Assembly (NCBI GenBank): GCA_025937835.1
Contig: JAICQO010000023.1
Location: 1-64,000, forward strand
Source: Polyangiaceae bacterium
Lineage (GTDB): Bacteria > Myxococcota_A > Polyangia > Polyangiales > Polyangiaceae
Length of the DNA stretch: 64,000 bases
Direction of reading: 5' to 3'
Numbering within the stretch: the first letter of the stretch is position 1; each line of letters begins with the position of its first letter. Positions 7,845-16,832 of the stretch are shown in pieces. Below the pieces are notes generated by a model. That model made no database searches. It worked only from the letters and a program-made list of their open reading frames with translations, and was not told the DNA's origin. The translations under genes were made by a program, and so were the position numbers.

Positions 7845-9719
7845 TCACTGTGCCGCCGGCCGATACCGGAACGCGTCGGTTTGGGTCAGCTCCAAGAGCA
7901 GCTGCTTGACATCGTAGTTGGCGGCCTTGAACGCGGCCTCGACTGACCGGCGCGTGCATTCGTCGCCCGTGTCGAGCACGCGGCCGTACGCGAACTGCAT
8001 CCAATTCTTCGCGAAGCAGGCTTGCGTCTCCTCGGACGAGGCGAGCAGCCGGACCAGGTCGACCGGGCCACTCGCCGTCCCCATCACGCCTGGAACCGAG
8101 CCGCTCGAATCGATCGGCGTGTCGTACGTGACGCCGTCGATCTCCGTGCGCTCCATGGTTCGGTAGCGGCCGACCGCGTCGTAGTTCTCGAGTGCGAGCC
8201 CGATCGGGTCCATGTACTGGTGGCAGCCGGAGCAGCCGGGCTCCGCGCTGTGCTTGCCGAAACGCTCGCGCGCGGTCTTGCCTGTGTACGGCTCGGGCGG
8301 TGCCACCGGGAAGTTCGGCAGCGGGATGTCTCGGCACATCAGGTGCTTCACCACGTACCCGCCGCGGAGCACCGGGTTCGTCAGGTTCGTGGTCGCGGTT
8401 CCCGCCATCATCCCCGCGAGGGTCAGCACGCCGAGGCGCTGCGAAGGGTTGAGGTCGACCTTCTCGAGCTCGGTGCCGGTCACGCTCGCCGTGCCCGCAG
8501 CGAAGCTGTCGGCTCCGTAGAAGTTGAACAGGTCCTGGTTCACGAACGTGTACGGGGCCGTCAGCGCCGCCGGCCAGCTACCCGCGGCGTACGGCGAGCC
8601 CGGGGCCGCCGTCGTGTTCTCGAAGATCTCGTACTCGAGCACGCGTTGAACCTCGCGCCGCATCGAAGCCCCGATGTTCGCCGAGAACTGCGGGAACAGC
8701 CCCTTATCGCGCGTGAGGTTCGGCAGGATGGTGATCGGCAAGAGATTGTCGAAGAAATGGCCGACCATTCCGTGCGAGCGCTGATCGGTGAGCATCCGCT
8801 GCGCCTCGGCGAGGATGCCCTCGGGCGTGCCGAGCGCCCCCGCGGCTGCGGCCTGTTTCAAAGCGGCATCCGGCGGTTGCTGCCAGAAGAGGTACGAGAG
8901 GCGTGTCGCGACTTCGCTCCCCGTGAGCAGGCGCACCGTGGCGTTTCCTGCCACCTCGGTCCCAAACTCGACGCGGTACAGGAACTCCGGCGACTGCAGC
9001 ATGCCGGAGACGACGGCAGCGACGCCGTTGCTGAACGTGAGCGACGCGGCCAGCGCCCGGGTCGTCTTGTACAGGCCGAGGTACTCGTCGACCTCGGCTG
9101 CGGTGGCATCGCGCCGGAAGCCGCGGGGCAAGAGCGCTTCGATGATCGAGCGCGCGCACGCCTCTTCGTTGGCGGCGGTCACGCTCTGGGCGCAGGGGTG
9201 GAGCTTTGCGAGCGCTGCCGGAGTCTCGGTGGCTCGCGCGGCGACCGACTCGGCCACGCTGAAGTACTTCTCCGCGAGCAGATCCGAGACCGACTGCAGA
9301 TCGGCGTCGTTGCCGAAGCCCTTGCCGAGGATCTCGCTCGGGAACTCACTGCCGGGGTTGGTGGCGTCGCCCAGCACCTCTTGCACGGTCTGATTGAACT
9401 CGTGCGTGGTCAGTCGGCGCAGCGGAGCGCGGCCGGGTGTGATCGAGGTGCAGGCTGTTGGTAAAGGCGCTTCACCACCGCCCGCGCCGCCCGAGACCGC
9501 GGGGGCGCCGCCGCTGCCCGGGCTCTGCGTGGAGCCGCCAGCGCCCGGAACCTGCGAAGAACCGGCTGTTCCCGCGAGCGGCGCCGCGCCGGCCGATTGC
9601 CCCGGGAGCCCGCCGCTGCCACCAGCCGGAGGCGGCGCGCCGCCCATCGGGGGCGCCTCTCCCATCTCTGCGGTGCAGCCGATGAGCGACGCAGACAAAA
9701 ATGCGAAGCGCCGAAGCAT
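7845..9719 (-). CDS. DUF1592 family lipoprotein with a CxxCH motif
   Basis: The 624-residue protein begins with a good lipobox (ASLIGC, Cys15) followed by a Gly/Pro/Ala-rich spacer. The domain order is that of DUF1587-DUF1595-DUF1592-DUF1588-DUF1585 proteins: RAPLRRLTTHEFNQTVQEVL, then LLPRGFRRDATAAEVDEYL, GMLQSPEFLYRVEFG, SQRLGVLTLAGMMAG, and finally CSGCHQYMDPIGLALENYD. CSGCH fits the c-type haem-binding consensus, as is common in this family. It is the first gene of the operon with the DUF1552 protein and the Thr-Gly-Gly protein. The family is thought to act in the envelope, possibly in redox chemistry; the substrate is unknown. Confidence 0.9.
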   Translation of the reverse strand: MLRRFAFLSASLIGCTAEMGEAPPMGGAPPPAGGSGGLPGQSAGAAPLAGTAGSSQVPGAGGSTQSPGSGGAPAVSGGAGGGEAPLPTACTSITPGRAPLRRLTTHEFNQTVQEVLGDATNPGSEFPSEILGKGFGNDADLQSVSDLLAEKYFSVAESVAARATETPAALAKLHPCAQSVTAANEEACARSIIEALLPRGFRRDATAAEVDEYLGLYKTTRALAASLTFSNGVAAVVSGMLQSPEFLYRVEFGTEVAGNATVRLLTGSEVATRLSYLFWQQPPDAALKQAAAAGALGTPEGILAEAQRMLTDQRSHGMVGHFFDNLLPITILPNLTRDKGLFPQFSANIGASMRREVQRVLEYEIFENTTAAPGSPYAAGSWPAALTAPYTFVNQDLFNFYGADSFAAGTASVTGTELEKVDLNPSQRLGVLTLAGMMAGTATTNLTNPVLRGGYVVKHLMCRDIPLPNFPVAPPEPYTGKTARERFGKHSAEPGCSGCHQYMDPIGLALENYDAVGRYRTMERTEIDGVTYDTPIDSSGSVPGVMGTASGPVDLVRLLASSEETQACFAKNWMQFAYGRVLDTGDECTRRSVEAAFKAANYDVKQLLLELTQTDAFRYRPAAQ

Positions 9720-9849
9720 CCACCCGCAGTGTCGCTAGGCAGATAGTCCCGTCAAAGAAAAAACCTGTGTCGGGTGAAGGTGGCGTGACGCTGAGAAATT
9801 GCAGCGCACGGTGCGCGCATTTCACGCCGACCGGATCAGCGCGTCTCGC

Positions 9850-10524
9850 TCAGGGCGCGGGCGCGATTCCGGCGCACACCCAGCCCTCCACGCCGCTGAC
9901 GTCTCGGGCCCTCTGGCAGTCGAGCCCCGGATAGCAGTCCGCAGGGGTGACGCAGCCCATGAAACAGACGTTCGCGTTCGGCAGGGCGATGCAACCGTTG
10001 CCCGCGCCGCAATCCGCTGAGGTTGCGCACTGAGCCGTACACCACCCGCCCACGCGGCCCGAGCACAGCCCGCTCGCGCACTGTTCACCCAGATTGCAGG
10101 GTTCCAGCAAGTTTCCGCGCCGGCCTAGGCAAGCCAATTTACAAGTGGTGAACGCGCACGCCACGTCGGAGTACAGGTTCAGGAAGTCGTCGGCGCCGTC
10201 GGGGTTGTCCCCGATGCAGTCGTTGAAGCAGGTGGTGTTGCCGCTCGTGCAGCCCTCGGTGCAGTCGAGGATGGCTTCGCAGTCCGGGTTGCCGGCGCAG
10301 CCCCGGCACTCCGCCTCGCACGCGGTGTGCAGACAATTGGCGCAGGAGTTGGTGATCCGCGGCAGATCGCAGCTGAGGTCCGCGGGGGGCGTCTCGCGCT
10401 CTTCCTCGGCGGCCTCGTCGGTCTCTGTGAAATCGTCGAGACCGATCACCTTCGCGCAGCCGCCCGCCGACACGAGCAGCAAGCAGAGCGCCGTCGCAGA
10501 GGCGGCGCGCAACGGCTTCACCAT
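9850..10524 (-). CDS. Cys-rich lipoprotein
   Basis: The 224-residue protein has a clear lipoprotein signal (LLLVSAGGC, Cys23) followed by AKVIGLDDF. The mature part has over 25 cysteines in patterns such as CANCLHTACEAECRGC and CNLGEQCASGLC, consistent with many disulfides in the periplasm or on the surface. The last third (CATSADCGAGNGC) resembles short EGF-like or Dickkopf-like Cys repeats common in Polyangiales lipoproteins. Its ATG overlaps the stop of the PEGA-domain gene (TGATG), so it belongs to the kinase-PEGA-lipoprotein operon. The function is unknown. Confidence 0.8.
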   Translation of the reverse strand: MVKPLRAASATALCLLLVSAGGCAKVIGLDDFTETDEAAEEERETPPADLSCDLPRITNSCANCLHTACEAECRGCAGNPDCEAILDCTEGCTSGNTTCFNDCIGDNPDGADDFLNLYSDVACAFTTCKLACLGRRGNLLEPCNLGEQCASGLCSGRVGGWCTAQCATSADCGAGNGCIALPNANVCFMGCVTPADCYPGLDCQRARDVSGVEGWVCAGIAPAP

Positions 10525-11540
10525 CAGAAGCTCCCTTCGAGCCCGATCGTGCTGCCGCGTACGTATGGCCTCGTCCGGGCTGACGCCGCAGTCTGTGGGC
10601 GCTCGCTGGACCCGCCCGACACGAGCAGGATCGTCCCGATCACGGCACCCGCGATGCCCACGCCAAAGCCGATGGTCGACACCAGCGCGAGGCTGTTCGC
10701 GTTGTCGAGGTTGTCCTGCTGCGTGCCCGGCGGACACTCATGGTCCGGGCAATCCAGGTCGTTCTTCTTGCTGAGCGCCATCAAACCCGTGACGCTGCCG
10801 GTCACGAGCCCGGCCGCGCCGACGCCGAGCAGTACGTAGGCCGCCGTCTTCGGCTGCGACTCCGGAACGGGCGGCGGCTGAGAGATCGGCGCGGCCGGCT
10901 GAGCGGGCGCTGGCGCCGTCGCCGGCGCTGCAGGCGTGGCCACGGCGTTCGGATCCTTCACCAGCGACAGCGTGAGCTCCTGGCGTCCGCCTTCCGTGAG
11001 GGTCACGTACGATTGCGCCTCCAGATAACCGGGCGCCGAAGCGGTGACCTGGTGCGTCCCGGGATCGGTCGGGCGCTCGGCGCCGAGCAACGCGGCGGGC
11101 ACCTCGGCATCGCCGACCCGGACTTTCACGTCCGGCACCTCCGGAGACACGCGGATCAACAGCTTCGCGATCCGCGGCAGCGCTGCGTCCAGCACCTTCT
11201 GCGCTCGCGTTTGCGCGTCGCGGAACGCTTGCGGCGCATTCGCGGCCAGCGGCTCGCGAACGGTGCGGTTCAGATTCTCCGTGCCGAGCACGATCTGCCC
11301 GACGGCCACCTGGCACTCGCCCAGGCGCCCGAGAATGCTCGGCGCGTGGTACAGCGCTTCGGCGCGCTCGAGCGGAGGGATCGCCTCGGTGCACTTGCCG
11401 TCGTCCGCGAGCTGCACGCCCTGGATGCCGAGCGCGCGAGCGGCCGCGATGTTTTCGGCCTGGGTTTGCGCGAACACTGGCCGCGGTAGCGACAAGCCGA
11501 GCGAGAGCGCGAGCACTGGAACGGACCAAGAGCGAAGCAT
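10524..11540 (-). CDS. PEGA-domain exported protein with C-terminal membrane helices
   Basis: From ATG 11540 the protein has 338 residues. The signal peptide (VLALSLGLSLPRPVFA) is followed by an all-helical TPR-like stretch (IAAARALGIQGVQLADDGKC, IPPLERAEALYHAPSI). A PEGA-type beta domain comes next (HQVTASAPGYLEAQSYVTLT), then a Pro/Ala linker and two hydrophobic segments (AAYVLLGVGAAGLVTGSVTG and LALVSTIGFGVGIAGAVIGT). AGGA lies 8 bases before this ATG; a second ATG at 11561 would add 7 residues. The gene directly follows a Ser/Thr kinase, an arrangement typical of myxobacteria in which the PEGA protein may sense or transmit an envelope signal. This link is inferred from context. Confidence 0.8.
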   Translation of the reverse strand: MLRSWSVPVLALSLGLSLPRPVFAQTQAENIAAARALGIQGVQLADDGKCTEAIPPLERAEALYHAPSILGRLGECQVAVGQIVLGTENLNRTVREPLAANAPQAFRDAQTRAQKVLDAALPRIAKLLIRVSPEVPDVKVRVGDAEVPAALLGAERPTDPGTHQVTASAPGYLEAQSYVTLTEGGRQELTLSLVKDPNAVATPAAPATAPAPAQPAAPISQPPPVPESQPKTAAYVLLGVGAAGLVTGSVTGLMALSKKNDLDCPDHECPPGTQQDNLDNANSLALVSTIGFGVGIAGAVIGTILLVSGGSSERPQTAASARTRPYVRGSTIGLEGSF

Positions 11541-11590
11541 CGAGGAAATCCTGATCCCCATTTCTAGTCCGATTCCTGGCCGAGCTGAAC

Positions 11591-12976
11591 TCAGAAACCG
11601 AGGTCGGTGGTGCGGCGAGCGTTCTTCGGGCGCGCCGACGGGGCCGCCGTTGCTGCGGGGCGCTTCGGAGTGGAGGCCGGGCGAACCGCGATGCTGCGTG
11701 CTGGAACTTCGACGGAGGGTCGTGCGGACGGCGTCGGCACCGGCGGTTCGCTCGGGGCGACGCTTCCGAGCGGCTCCGGCGCGACGGGCTCCCGCACGAC
11801 GGGCTGGGGCTCGGGCTCGGCCGCAGGCGCGGCGGTGAGCGCGAGCGTGGAGGCGGCCTGTTGCGGCTCGCCACTCCGGACGAGTCTCACCAGCGCGAGC
11901 GCTCCGATCGCGGCCACCAGCGTGGCTCCCAGGAGACCGAGCATGAGCGCGAGCCGCCGCTTGGGCGCGGGGACCGCCACGCGGTGGCTCGCGTCCGCGC
12001 CGGGATAGCTCGCCGAGTCGGTGGTCTGGAGCGGCGGGCTGCGCTGCGAGAGCGGCCCGCGGTGACCGCGCAGCGTGTCGTCGTGATCGCCTGCCGGGAC
12101 CGCGCGTTCGGCCGCGGCACGGAGCGCCGCGAACGCCTCCTCGGCGCTCTGAAAACGGGCGTTCGCGTCGCGAGCGCAGCAGCGCTCGAACCAGCTCACG
12201 ACCTCCGGCGGCAGCCCCGGACACTGCAGCCGCAGGCTCGGCAACGGCTTGGTGCAGATCGCCACCAGCACCTCGGCGAACGAATCACTATCGAAGGCAT
12301 AGCGACCGGTCAGCATGTTGTAGAAGCACATCCCGAGCGAATAGATATCCGCGCGGTGATCGACGAAGCTCGCGCGCTGTACCTGCTCGGGGCTCATGAA
12401 CAGCGGCGTCCCGAGCATGGCGCCCGGCTTGGTGGTCGCGGCTTCTCCCAGGCCCTCCGCCTTCGCGACGCCGAAATCGAGCACCTTGGCGACCCAGCCG
12501 TGCTCGTCTTCGTCGCTGCGCGAGAGGTGGATGTTACCCGGCTTCAGATCGCGGTGGACGATGCCGCGCGCGTGCGCCCGCCGCAGCGCTCGCGCGACGT
12601 GGCCGGTGATCCGCACCGCGTCGAACAGCGGGACCGAGCCCTCGCGCTCGAGCCGCTGCTCGAGGGTCTCGCCCTCGAGGTACTGCATCACGATGTAGGG
12701 AGTGCCCTCCTGCGTCTCTCCGTCGTCGTAGACCTGCACGACGTAGCGGGACTTCAGGTGCGCGGCTGCGCGGGCCTCGGTACGGAACCGCAGCCGGGCC
12801 TCGACCGAGTCCGCGAACTCCGCGCCGATGAACTTGATCGCGACGCGTTGCTCGAGCGTGAGGTGCACCGCGGACCAGACCGTGCCCATGGCGCCACGCC
12901 CGAGCTCGCGCTCCAGGCGATATTTCGCCGCAAGGACTTCACCTTCTCGAATCGACGGGCCCGGACCGCCGGCCAT
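11591..12976 (-). CDS. Serine/threonine protein kinase, single membrane span
   Basis: The 461-residue protein has a complete N-terminal Hanks-type kinase domain: the Gly-rich loop GRGAMGTVW (26-34), the ATP Lys48 in VAIK, the catalytic Asp143 in HRDLKPGN, DFG at 167-169, and FMSPEQVQ in the activation/APE region. A linker leads to one hydrophobic helix (LALMLGLLGATLVAAIGALA) and then a Pro/Ala-rich extracytoplasmic tail with no recognised sensor domain. It is the first gene of an operon with the PEGA protein (29-50 bases downstream, depending on its start) and a Cys-rich lipoprotein, so the three may form one signalling unit. It diverges from an outer-membrane-type gene at 13187. Confidence 0.96.
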   Translation of the reverse strand: MAGGPGPSIREGEVLAAKYRLERELGRGAMGTVWSAVHLTLEQRVAIKFIGAEFADSVEARLRFRTEARAAAHLKSRYVVQVYDDGETQEGTPYIVMQYLEGETLEQRLEREGSVPLFDAVRITGHVARALRRAHARGIVHRDLKPGNIHLSRSDEDEHGWVAKVLDFGVAKAEGLGEAATTKPGAMLGTPLFMSPEQVQRASFVDHRADIYSLGMCFYNMLTGRYAFDSDSFAEVLVAICTKPLPSLRLQCPGLPPEVVSWFERCCARDANARFQSAEEAFAALRAAAERAVPAGDHDDTLRGHRGPLSQRSPPLQTTDSASYPGADASHRVAVPAPKRRLALMLGLLGATLVAAIGALALVRLVRSGEPQQAASTLALTAAPAAEPEPQPVVREPVAPEPLGSVAPSEPPVPTPSARPSVEVPARSIAVRPASTPKRPAATAAPSARPKNARRTTDLGF

Positions 12977-13186
12977 CGTCCAATCCTCTGCGCTTCCGGC
13001 GAGAATGCAAGCTCCGGACCGCTAGGAGGAAGATTGGCCTCGCGGACCGCCGCGTGTGTGCCCGAGTCGTGTCGTGTGGGAGCGCGAGTTTGACGCCCAC
13101 CGTGGCTCGAAAAGGTCGTAGAAGTGCTGGTCGGCGCGACCGCGGCCTCGGATCGGGCCACGCGCCAGGGAGTAGAGGGACAGATC

Positions 13187-14314
13187 ATGGAGTGTCGCAG
13201 ACTTTTGCGTTCGAGCGTGCAAGCCGCGACGTCGGCCCTGGTGCTCGGGGCTGGCCTTTTCACGAGCCAGGTCGCTTTGGCCAAGCCCGGGACGCATCCG
13301 GTCACCGTTTCCACTTGGGATACGCGCGCGTCGAGCGTGCTGCTTCAGTACCGACATGGCTTCGTCAGCGACGGCGGCTTGAACAGCTTCAGCTACGAAG
13401 CGAACTTCAGCTCGACGAGCGGCAAGCTGAGCGCGCAGTTCGGCATCCACTATCAGAACTACGACGAGGCAGGAGACGATCCGACCCAGCACGGCATGTC
13501 CGGCTCCGCCGTGGCGCTGTTCAACTTCCCGGTGGCGCCGCGCTACGAGAACGGCCTCGCCCGCGCCGGCGTCGCCTTCTACGTCGGGGCCGTGCCCACC
13601 GCGCTGATCAGCGGCGAGCGCAATTACTTGTCGATCCCGTTCGTGCTCGGCTTCGGAGTGCCGATCACCCCCACGCGCCTGCTCTCCATCACGCCGTGGT
13701 TCGAGTTCTCTCCGGGCATCAACCTGGACACGGTGATCGAAGATTTCTCGTTCGAGAACGAAGATCCCGAGGATTACATCAACCTCGAGACCAACACCAT
13801 CGAGCTCGATCAGGCCGACATCGAGCGCGTGCTGCGTGAGTCGGTCGAGCTCGATTTCTCGTTCAAGGTCGGCGCGCGTGCGGGCCTCGATCTCGCGCTC
13901 CACGCTTCGGACGTGTTCGACATCACCGCCAACGTCACCCTGTCGTCGATCGGCACGGCGTTCAGCGGGGAACGCGTGATCTACGCGGGCGGCGGTCTGG
14001 TGTTCCGCTGGGACGACGTGGTCCCGGCGGTGCTCCCGCCCGAAAAGCGTTTGCTCAACGAGAGCTGCGACGATGTCGAGGCACGCTTCCGCTCGTGCCC
14101 CAATCGCCAGCGTTGGAAGAGCCCGGAAGAGCTTCAGGTCGCGCCGCCCGCGCCCGCCGCGCTCCCACCGCCACCGCCGCCGCCCGAACCCGAGCCGCCG
14201 TTACCGCCGCCGACGGTTCAGCCCACCGAGCCCGCGCCGGACGCCGCTCCGCCCCCCGCGCCGCCCGCCGAGGGCACCGTGCCGGGCGCCTCGTTCCCCG
14301 CGCCCGCTCAGTGA
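13187..14314 (+). CDS. Outer-membrane-type beta-barrel protein with Pro-rich tail
   Basis: The 375-residue protein starts at ATG 13187, preceded by GAGGGACAG; an in-frame GTG at 13124 lacks this. A signal peptide (ALVLGAGLFTSQVALA) is followed by alternating hydrophobic/polar strands typical of an outer-membrane barrel (SVLLQYRHGFVSDGG, KLSAQFGIHYQNY, LSIPFVLGFGVPI, VIYAGGGLVFRWDD). The last 85 residues are Pro/Glu-rich, with poly-Pro stretches. No family is recognised and the terminal residue is not aromatic. The 210-base gap to the divergent kinase gene must hold both promoters; I see no strong consensus in it. Confidence 0.75.
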   Translation: MECRRLLRSSVQAATSALVLGAGLFTSQVALAKPGTHPVTVSTWDTRASSVLLQYRHGFVSDGGLNSFSYEANFSSTSGKLSAQFGIHYQNYDEAGDDPTQHGMSGSAVALFNFPVAPRYENGLARAGVAFYVGAVPTALISGERNYLSIPFVLGFGVPITPTRLLSITPWFEFSPGINLDTVIEDFSFENEDPEDYINLETNTIELDQADIERVLRESVELDFSFKVGARAGLDLALHASDVFDITANVTLSSIGTAFSGERVIYAGGGLVFRWDDVVPAVLPPEKRLLNESCDDVEARFRSCPNRQRWKSPEELQVAPPAPAALPPPPPPPEPEPPLPPPTVQPTEPAPDAAPPPAPPAEGTVPGASFPAPAQ

Positions 14315-14341
14315 TCCGACGGCCGATAGCTGGCAGCCGAG

Positions 14342-15301
14342 TCAGAGCGCACAGTTGCTCGCCGCACCGAACACGGGCTCGAGCCCGAGCGAGTCCGCGT
14401 AATAGACGCGTGTGGCGTCGGCTGCCCAGCACTCGGTGACGTCGAGCCGCACGCCGCCGACGGTGTCGCCGCCGGACACGCTGACGTCTGCGCGGCCCGC
14501 GCCGTCAACGCGCCATTTGCTCGAAATGCTCGCGTCTTCGAGCGCGGTCTCGCCCGGATCGGTATCGACCAGGCCCTTTACCTCGAGCTCGGCCGTGCCG
14601 TCCGCGAAGGTCCTGGAGGTGAACTGACCAAGCGAGTCTCCGTCGGGGTCGAGCTGCGCCGAAAGCGTACGCGGCGTCGCGTTCGGGTCTTCGTCGATGT
14701 TGGCCGGCAACTCGTGCGTGAACACGGCAGTGCCCGAGCCCTCGTCGAAGCGCTCCGGATTGAGCTCGCGCGCGACGTCGATGTAGGTGGTGAACTGTCC
14801 ATCGCCGTGGCGCTCGTCGTCCAGGCCGTAGCCTTTGCCCTCGAGCACGACCTTGAAATCGGCATCCGAGGTCGAGCTGCGCGGACGCCCAGAGAAGGCG
14901 TAGTGGTATTCACCGGCCGCGTCGCGTTGGATGTGCAGCTTCCACGAGCCGGGCTCGTCGAACAGCGTGAACGGGCCCCAGACCGCGTAGTCGTCACCGA
15001 CCTCGCTCGGAATGGTGTGCGCCACGAAGTTCACCGTGCCGACGACGGACTGGGTCGCCTCGTTCAGATCTTGGGTGGCGCGCCGCGTGTAGTCGTACCA
15101 CTTCGCAGGTGAGGGGCTCGGGGCAGCGGCGCCCTCTGCGTCCTTCGAATCGTCGGGCGCCGCAATGCGGACGCTCTCCGATTTCGGGACGGCTGCGCTG
15201 TACTCGGAACCGTCGAGCGACGACTCCAGCGTGCAACCAGAAAGGAGCGAGAGGACGCTGGCGAGCAGCGCCGAGTGAAACACCGGGTTACGCGCGATCA
15301 T
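14342..15301 (-). CDS. Lipoprotein of unknown function
   Basis: The 319-residue protein has a canonical lipobox (SVLSLLSGC, Cys23). The mature part looks like a soluble, beta-rich domain, with motifs such as DDYAVWGPFTLFDEPGSWKL, HYAFSGRP and DGTAELEVKG, and few cysteines. It resembles generic periplasmic lipoproteins of myxobacteria; I do not recognise a family. A GGAAAGG ribosome-binding site precedes the ATG, directly after a small hairpin at 15309-15326. The upstream helicase gene ends 112 bases before. Confidence 0.72.
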   Translation of the reverse strand: MIARNPVFHSALLASVLSLLSGCTLESSLDGSEYSAAVPKSESVRIAAPDDSKDAEGAAAPSPSPAKWYDYTRRATQDLNEATQSVVGTVNFVAHTIPSEVGDDYAVWGPFTLFDEPGSWKLHIQRDAAGEYHYAFSGRPRSSTSDADFKVVLEGKGYGLDDERHGDGQFTTYIDVARELNPERFDEGSGTAVFTHELPANIDEDPNATPRTLSAQLDPDGDSLGQFTSRTFADGTAELEVKGLVDTDPGETALEDASISSKWRVDGAGRADVSVSGGDTVGGVRLDVTECWAADATRVYYADSLGLEPVFGAASNCAL

Positions 15302-15308
15302 GGCCTTT

Positions 15309-15326
15309 CCAGAGAACGGTCTCTGG
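15309..15326 (-). promoter_or_regulatory. Small hairpin just upstream of a ribosome-binding site
   Basis: CCAGAGA (15309-15315) and TCTCTGG (15320-15326) form a 7-bp perfect stem with a 4-base loop. It ends next to the GGAAAGG that precedes the lipoprotein ATG at 15301. It could tune translation or be a weak terminator of the helicase transcript; no T-run is present. Confidence 0.3.
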
Positions 15327-15413
15327 AGGCCGTTCCTAAGATCGGAAAACCGCGCGCCGGGATTTCACTCGGTCGCCCGAGTGGGGGTGCCTATCCCCCG
15401 AACAGGCGTTCGT

Positions 15414-16832
15414 TCAGCTATACGAGCGGGAATCGCTGCGCTTCCGCGGCTGGAAGTGCGCAGGGCGACCCTGGCTCGGGCCGTTCGGGCGCTGGCCGTG
15501 CGCGGGCCGCTGCTCGCGCGGGCGTTCCGGCGCCACGTCGGTGCGCGCTTCGGCGAGCCCCGCCGTGGGCATGGACTGGTTCACCGCCAACCGCTGCCGG
15601 ATCAGCCGCTCGATTTGCGTCAGCAAGCTGCGCTCACTCGGATCGCAGAACGAGATGGCCTCGCCCGTCGCGCCCGCGCGGCCCGTGCGGCCGATGCGGT
15701 GCACGTAGCACTCGGGCGTGTTCGGCAGATCGAAGTTGATGACGTGCGAGATGCCGTCGACGTCGATGCCGCGCGACGCCACGTCGGTGGCGATCAGCAC
15801 CCGCTGTTCGCCGCTGCGGAACGCGTTCAGCGCCCGGTCGCGGGCGTTTTGCGACTTGTCGCCGTGGATCGCGGCCGAGTCGATGCCGGCGCGCGACAGC
15901 TGCTCCGCGAGGCGGTTCGCGCCGCGCTTCGTGGCCGTGAAAATGATCGCGCGCAGCACCTTCGAGTCGGTGAGGATCCGCTCGAGCAGCGCCCGGCGAT
16001 CGGCCTTGGACACGAACACCACCGACTGCTCGATGGTCGGCGCCGTGGTCGCAGGCGGCGTCACGGTGACCTCCGCCGGGTCCGTCAGCATCGCGCGCGC
16101 AAGGCTCGCGACGCCGGGAGGCATGGTGGCCGAGAACAGCAGCGTCTGGCGCTGTTTCGGCAAGACCGAGCAGATCCGGCGCACGTCGGGCACGAAGCCC
16201 ATGTCCAGCATCCGGTCCGACTCGTCGAGCACTAGGTGTTCGACCTGGTTCAAGCGCACGATGCCCTGATGCATCAAGTCCAAGAGGCGCCCCGGGCAAG
16301 CCACGAGGATCTCCGGCGCGTACGACAGAGCCTGCTCTTGCCGGCGTTGATTCACGCCGCCGAACACGATCGCGTGTCGGGCGCCCGTGTAGCGCCCGTA
16401 AGCCGCGATGCGCTCGCCGATCTGCGTCGCGAGCTCGCGCGTGGGCGTCAGGATCAACACGCGGATCGGACCGCGGGGCTTGTTGGCCGCGGCCAGCCGC
16501 TCGAGCAGCGGCAACACGAACGCCGCGGTCTTGCCCGTGCCGGTCTGCGCGCAGGCGATCGCGTCGCGCGCGGCGAGCACGTGCGACAGCACCTTCTCCT
16601 GGATCGGCGTGGGGATCGTGTAGCCTTCCTCGACCACGGCGCGCACGATTTCGGGGCGCAACCCGAGCGCCGTGAACGGCGAAGCCGCGATCACGGCTGG
16701 ATCCGGCGGCGGAAGCGAAGGAGCGGGAGCGCGTTCGGGGGCAGGGGCGAAGGTCGCAGCACGCTCGGGAGATTGGGCGCGCGAAGACCCGGCGGGCCGG
16801 AAATGCCGGCCGCGGGAACGGGAATGATTCAT
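15414..16832 (-). CDS. DEAD-box ATP-dependent RNA helicase, RhlE-like
   Basis: The 472-residue protein has all core motifs: Q-motif (YTIPTPIQ), motif I AQTGTGKT (Lys101), PTRELA, motif II, SAT, and the second RecA-like domain with IIFTATKRGAN, IATDVASRGIDV and HRIGRTGRAG. Motif II reads DESD (203-206) rather than DEAD. The N- and C-terminal tails are basic or Pro-rich (the C-terminus is GRPAHFQPRKRSDSRSYS), as in RhlE-type helicases that act in ribosome assembly and cold adaptation. The gene has a long upstream non-coding region, which is common for cold-regulated helicases, but no cold-shock element is obvious. Confidence 0.95.
   Translation of the reverse strand: MNHSRSRGRHFRPAGSSRAQSPERAATFAPAPERAPAPSLPPPDPAVIAASPFTALGLRPEIVRAVVEEGYTIPTPIQEKVLSHVLAARDAIACAQTGTGKTAAFVLPLLERLAAANKPRGPIRVLILTPTRELATQIGERIAAYGRYTGARHAIVFGGVNQRRQEQALSYAPEILVACPGRLLDLMHQGIVRLNQVEHLVLDESDRMLDMGFVPDVRRICSVLPKQRQTLLFSATMPPGVASLARAMLTDPAEVTVTPPATTAPTIEQSVVFVSKADRRALLERILTDSKVLRAIIFTATKRGANRLAEQLSRAGIDSAAIHGDKSQNARDRALNAFRSGEQRVLIATDVASRGIDVDGISHVINFDLPNTPECYVHRIGRTGRAGATGEAISFCDPSERSLLTQIERLIRQRLAVNQSMPTAGLAEARTDVAPERPREQRPAHGQRPNGPSQGRPAHFQPRKRSDSRSYS

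Noticed and set aside
6530-7909. 459-codon open frame antisense to the DUF1552 gene
   Set aside because: Shadow of the coding strand; the composition is Arg/Leu/His-rich without motifs and no ribosome-binding site is seen.
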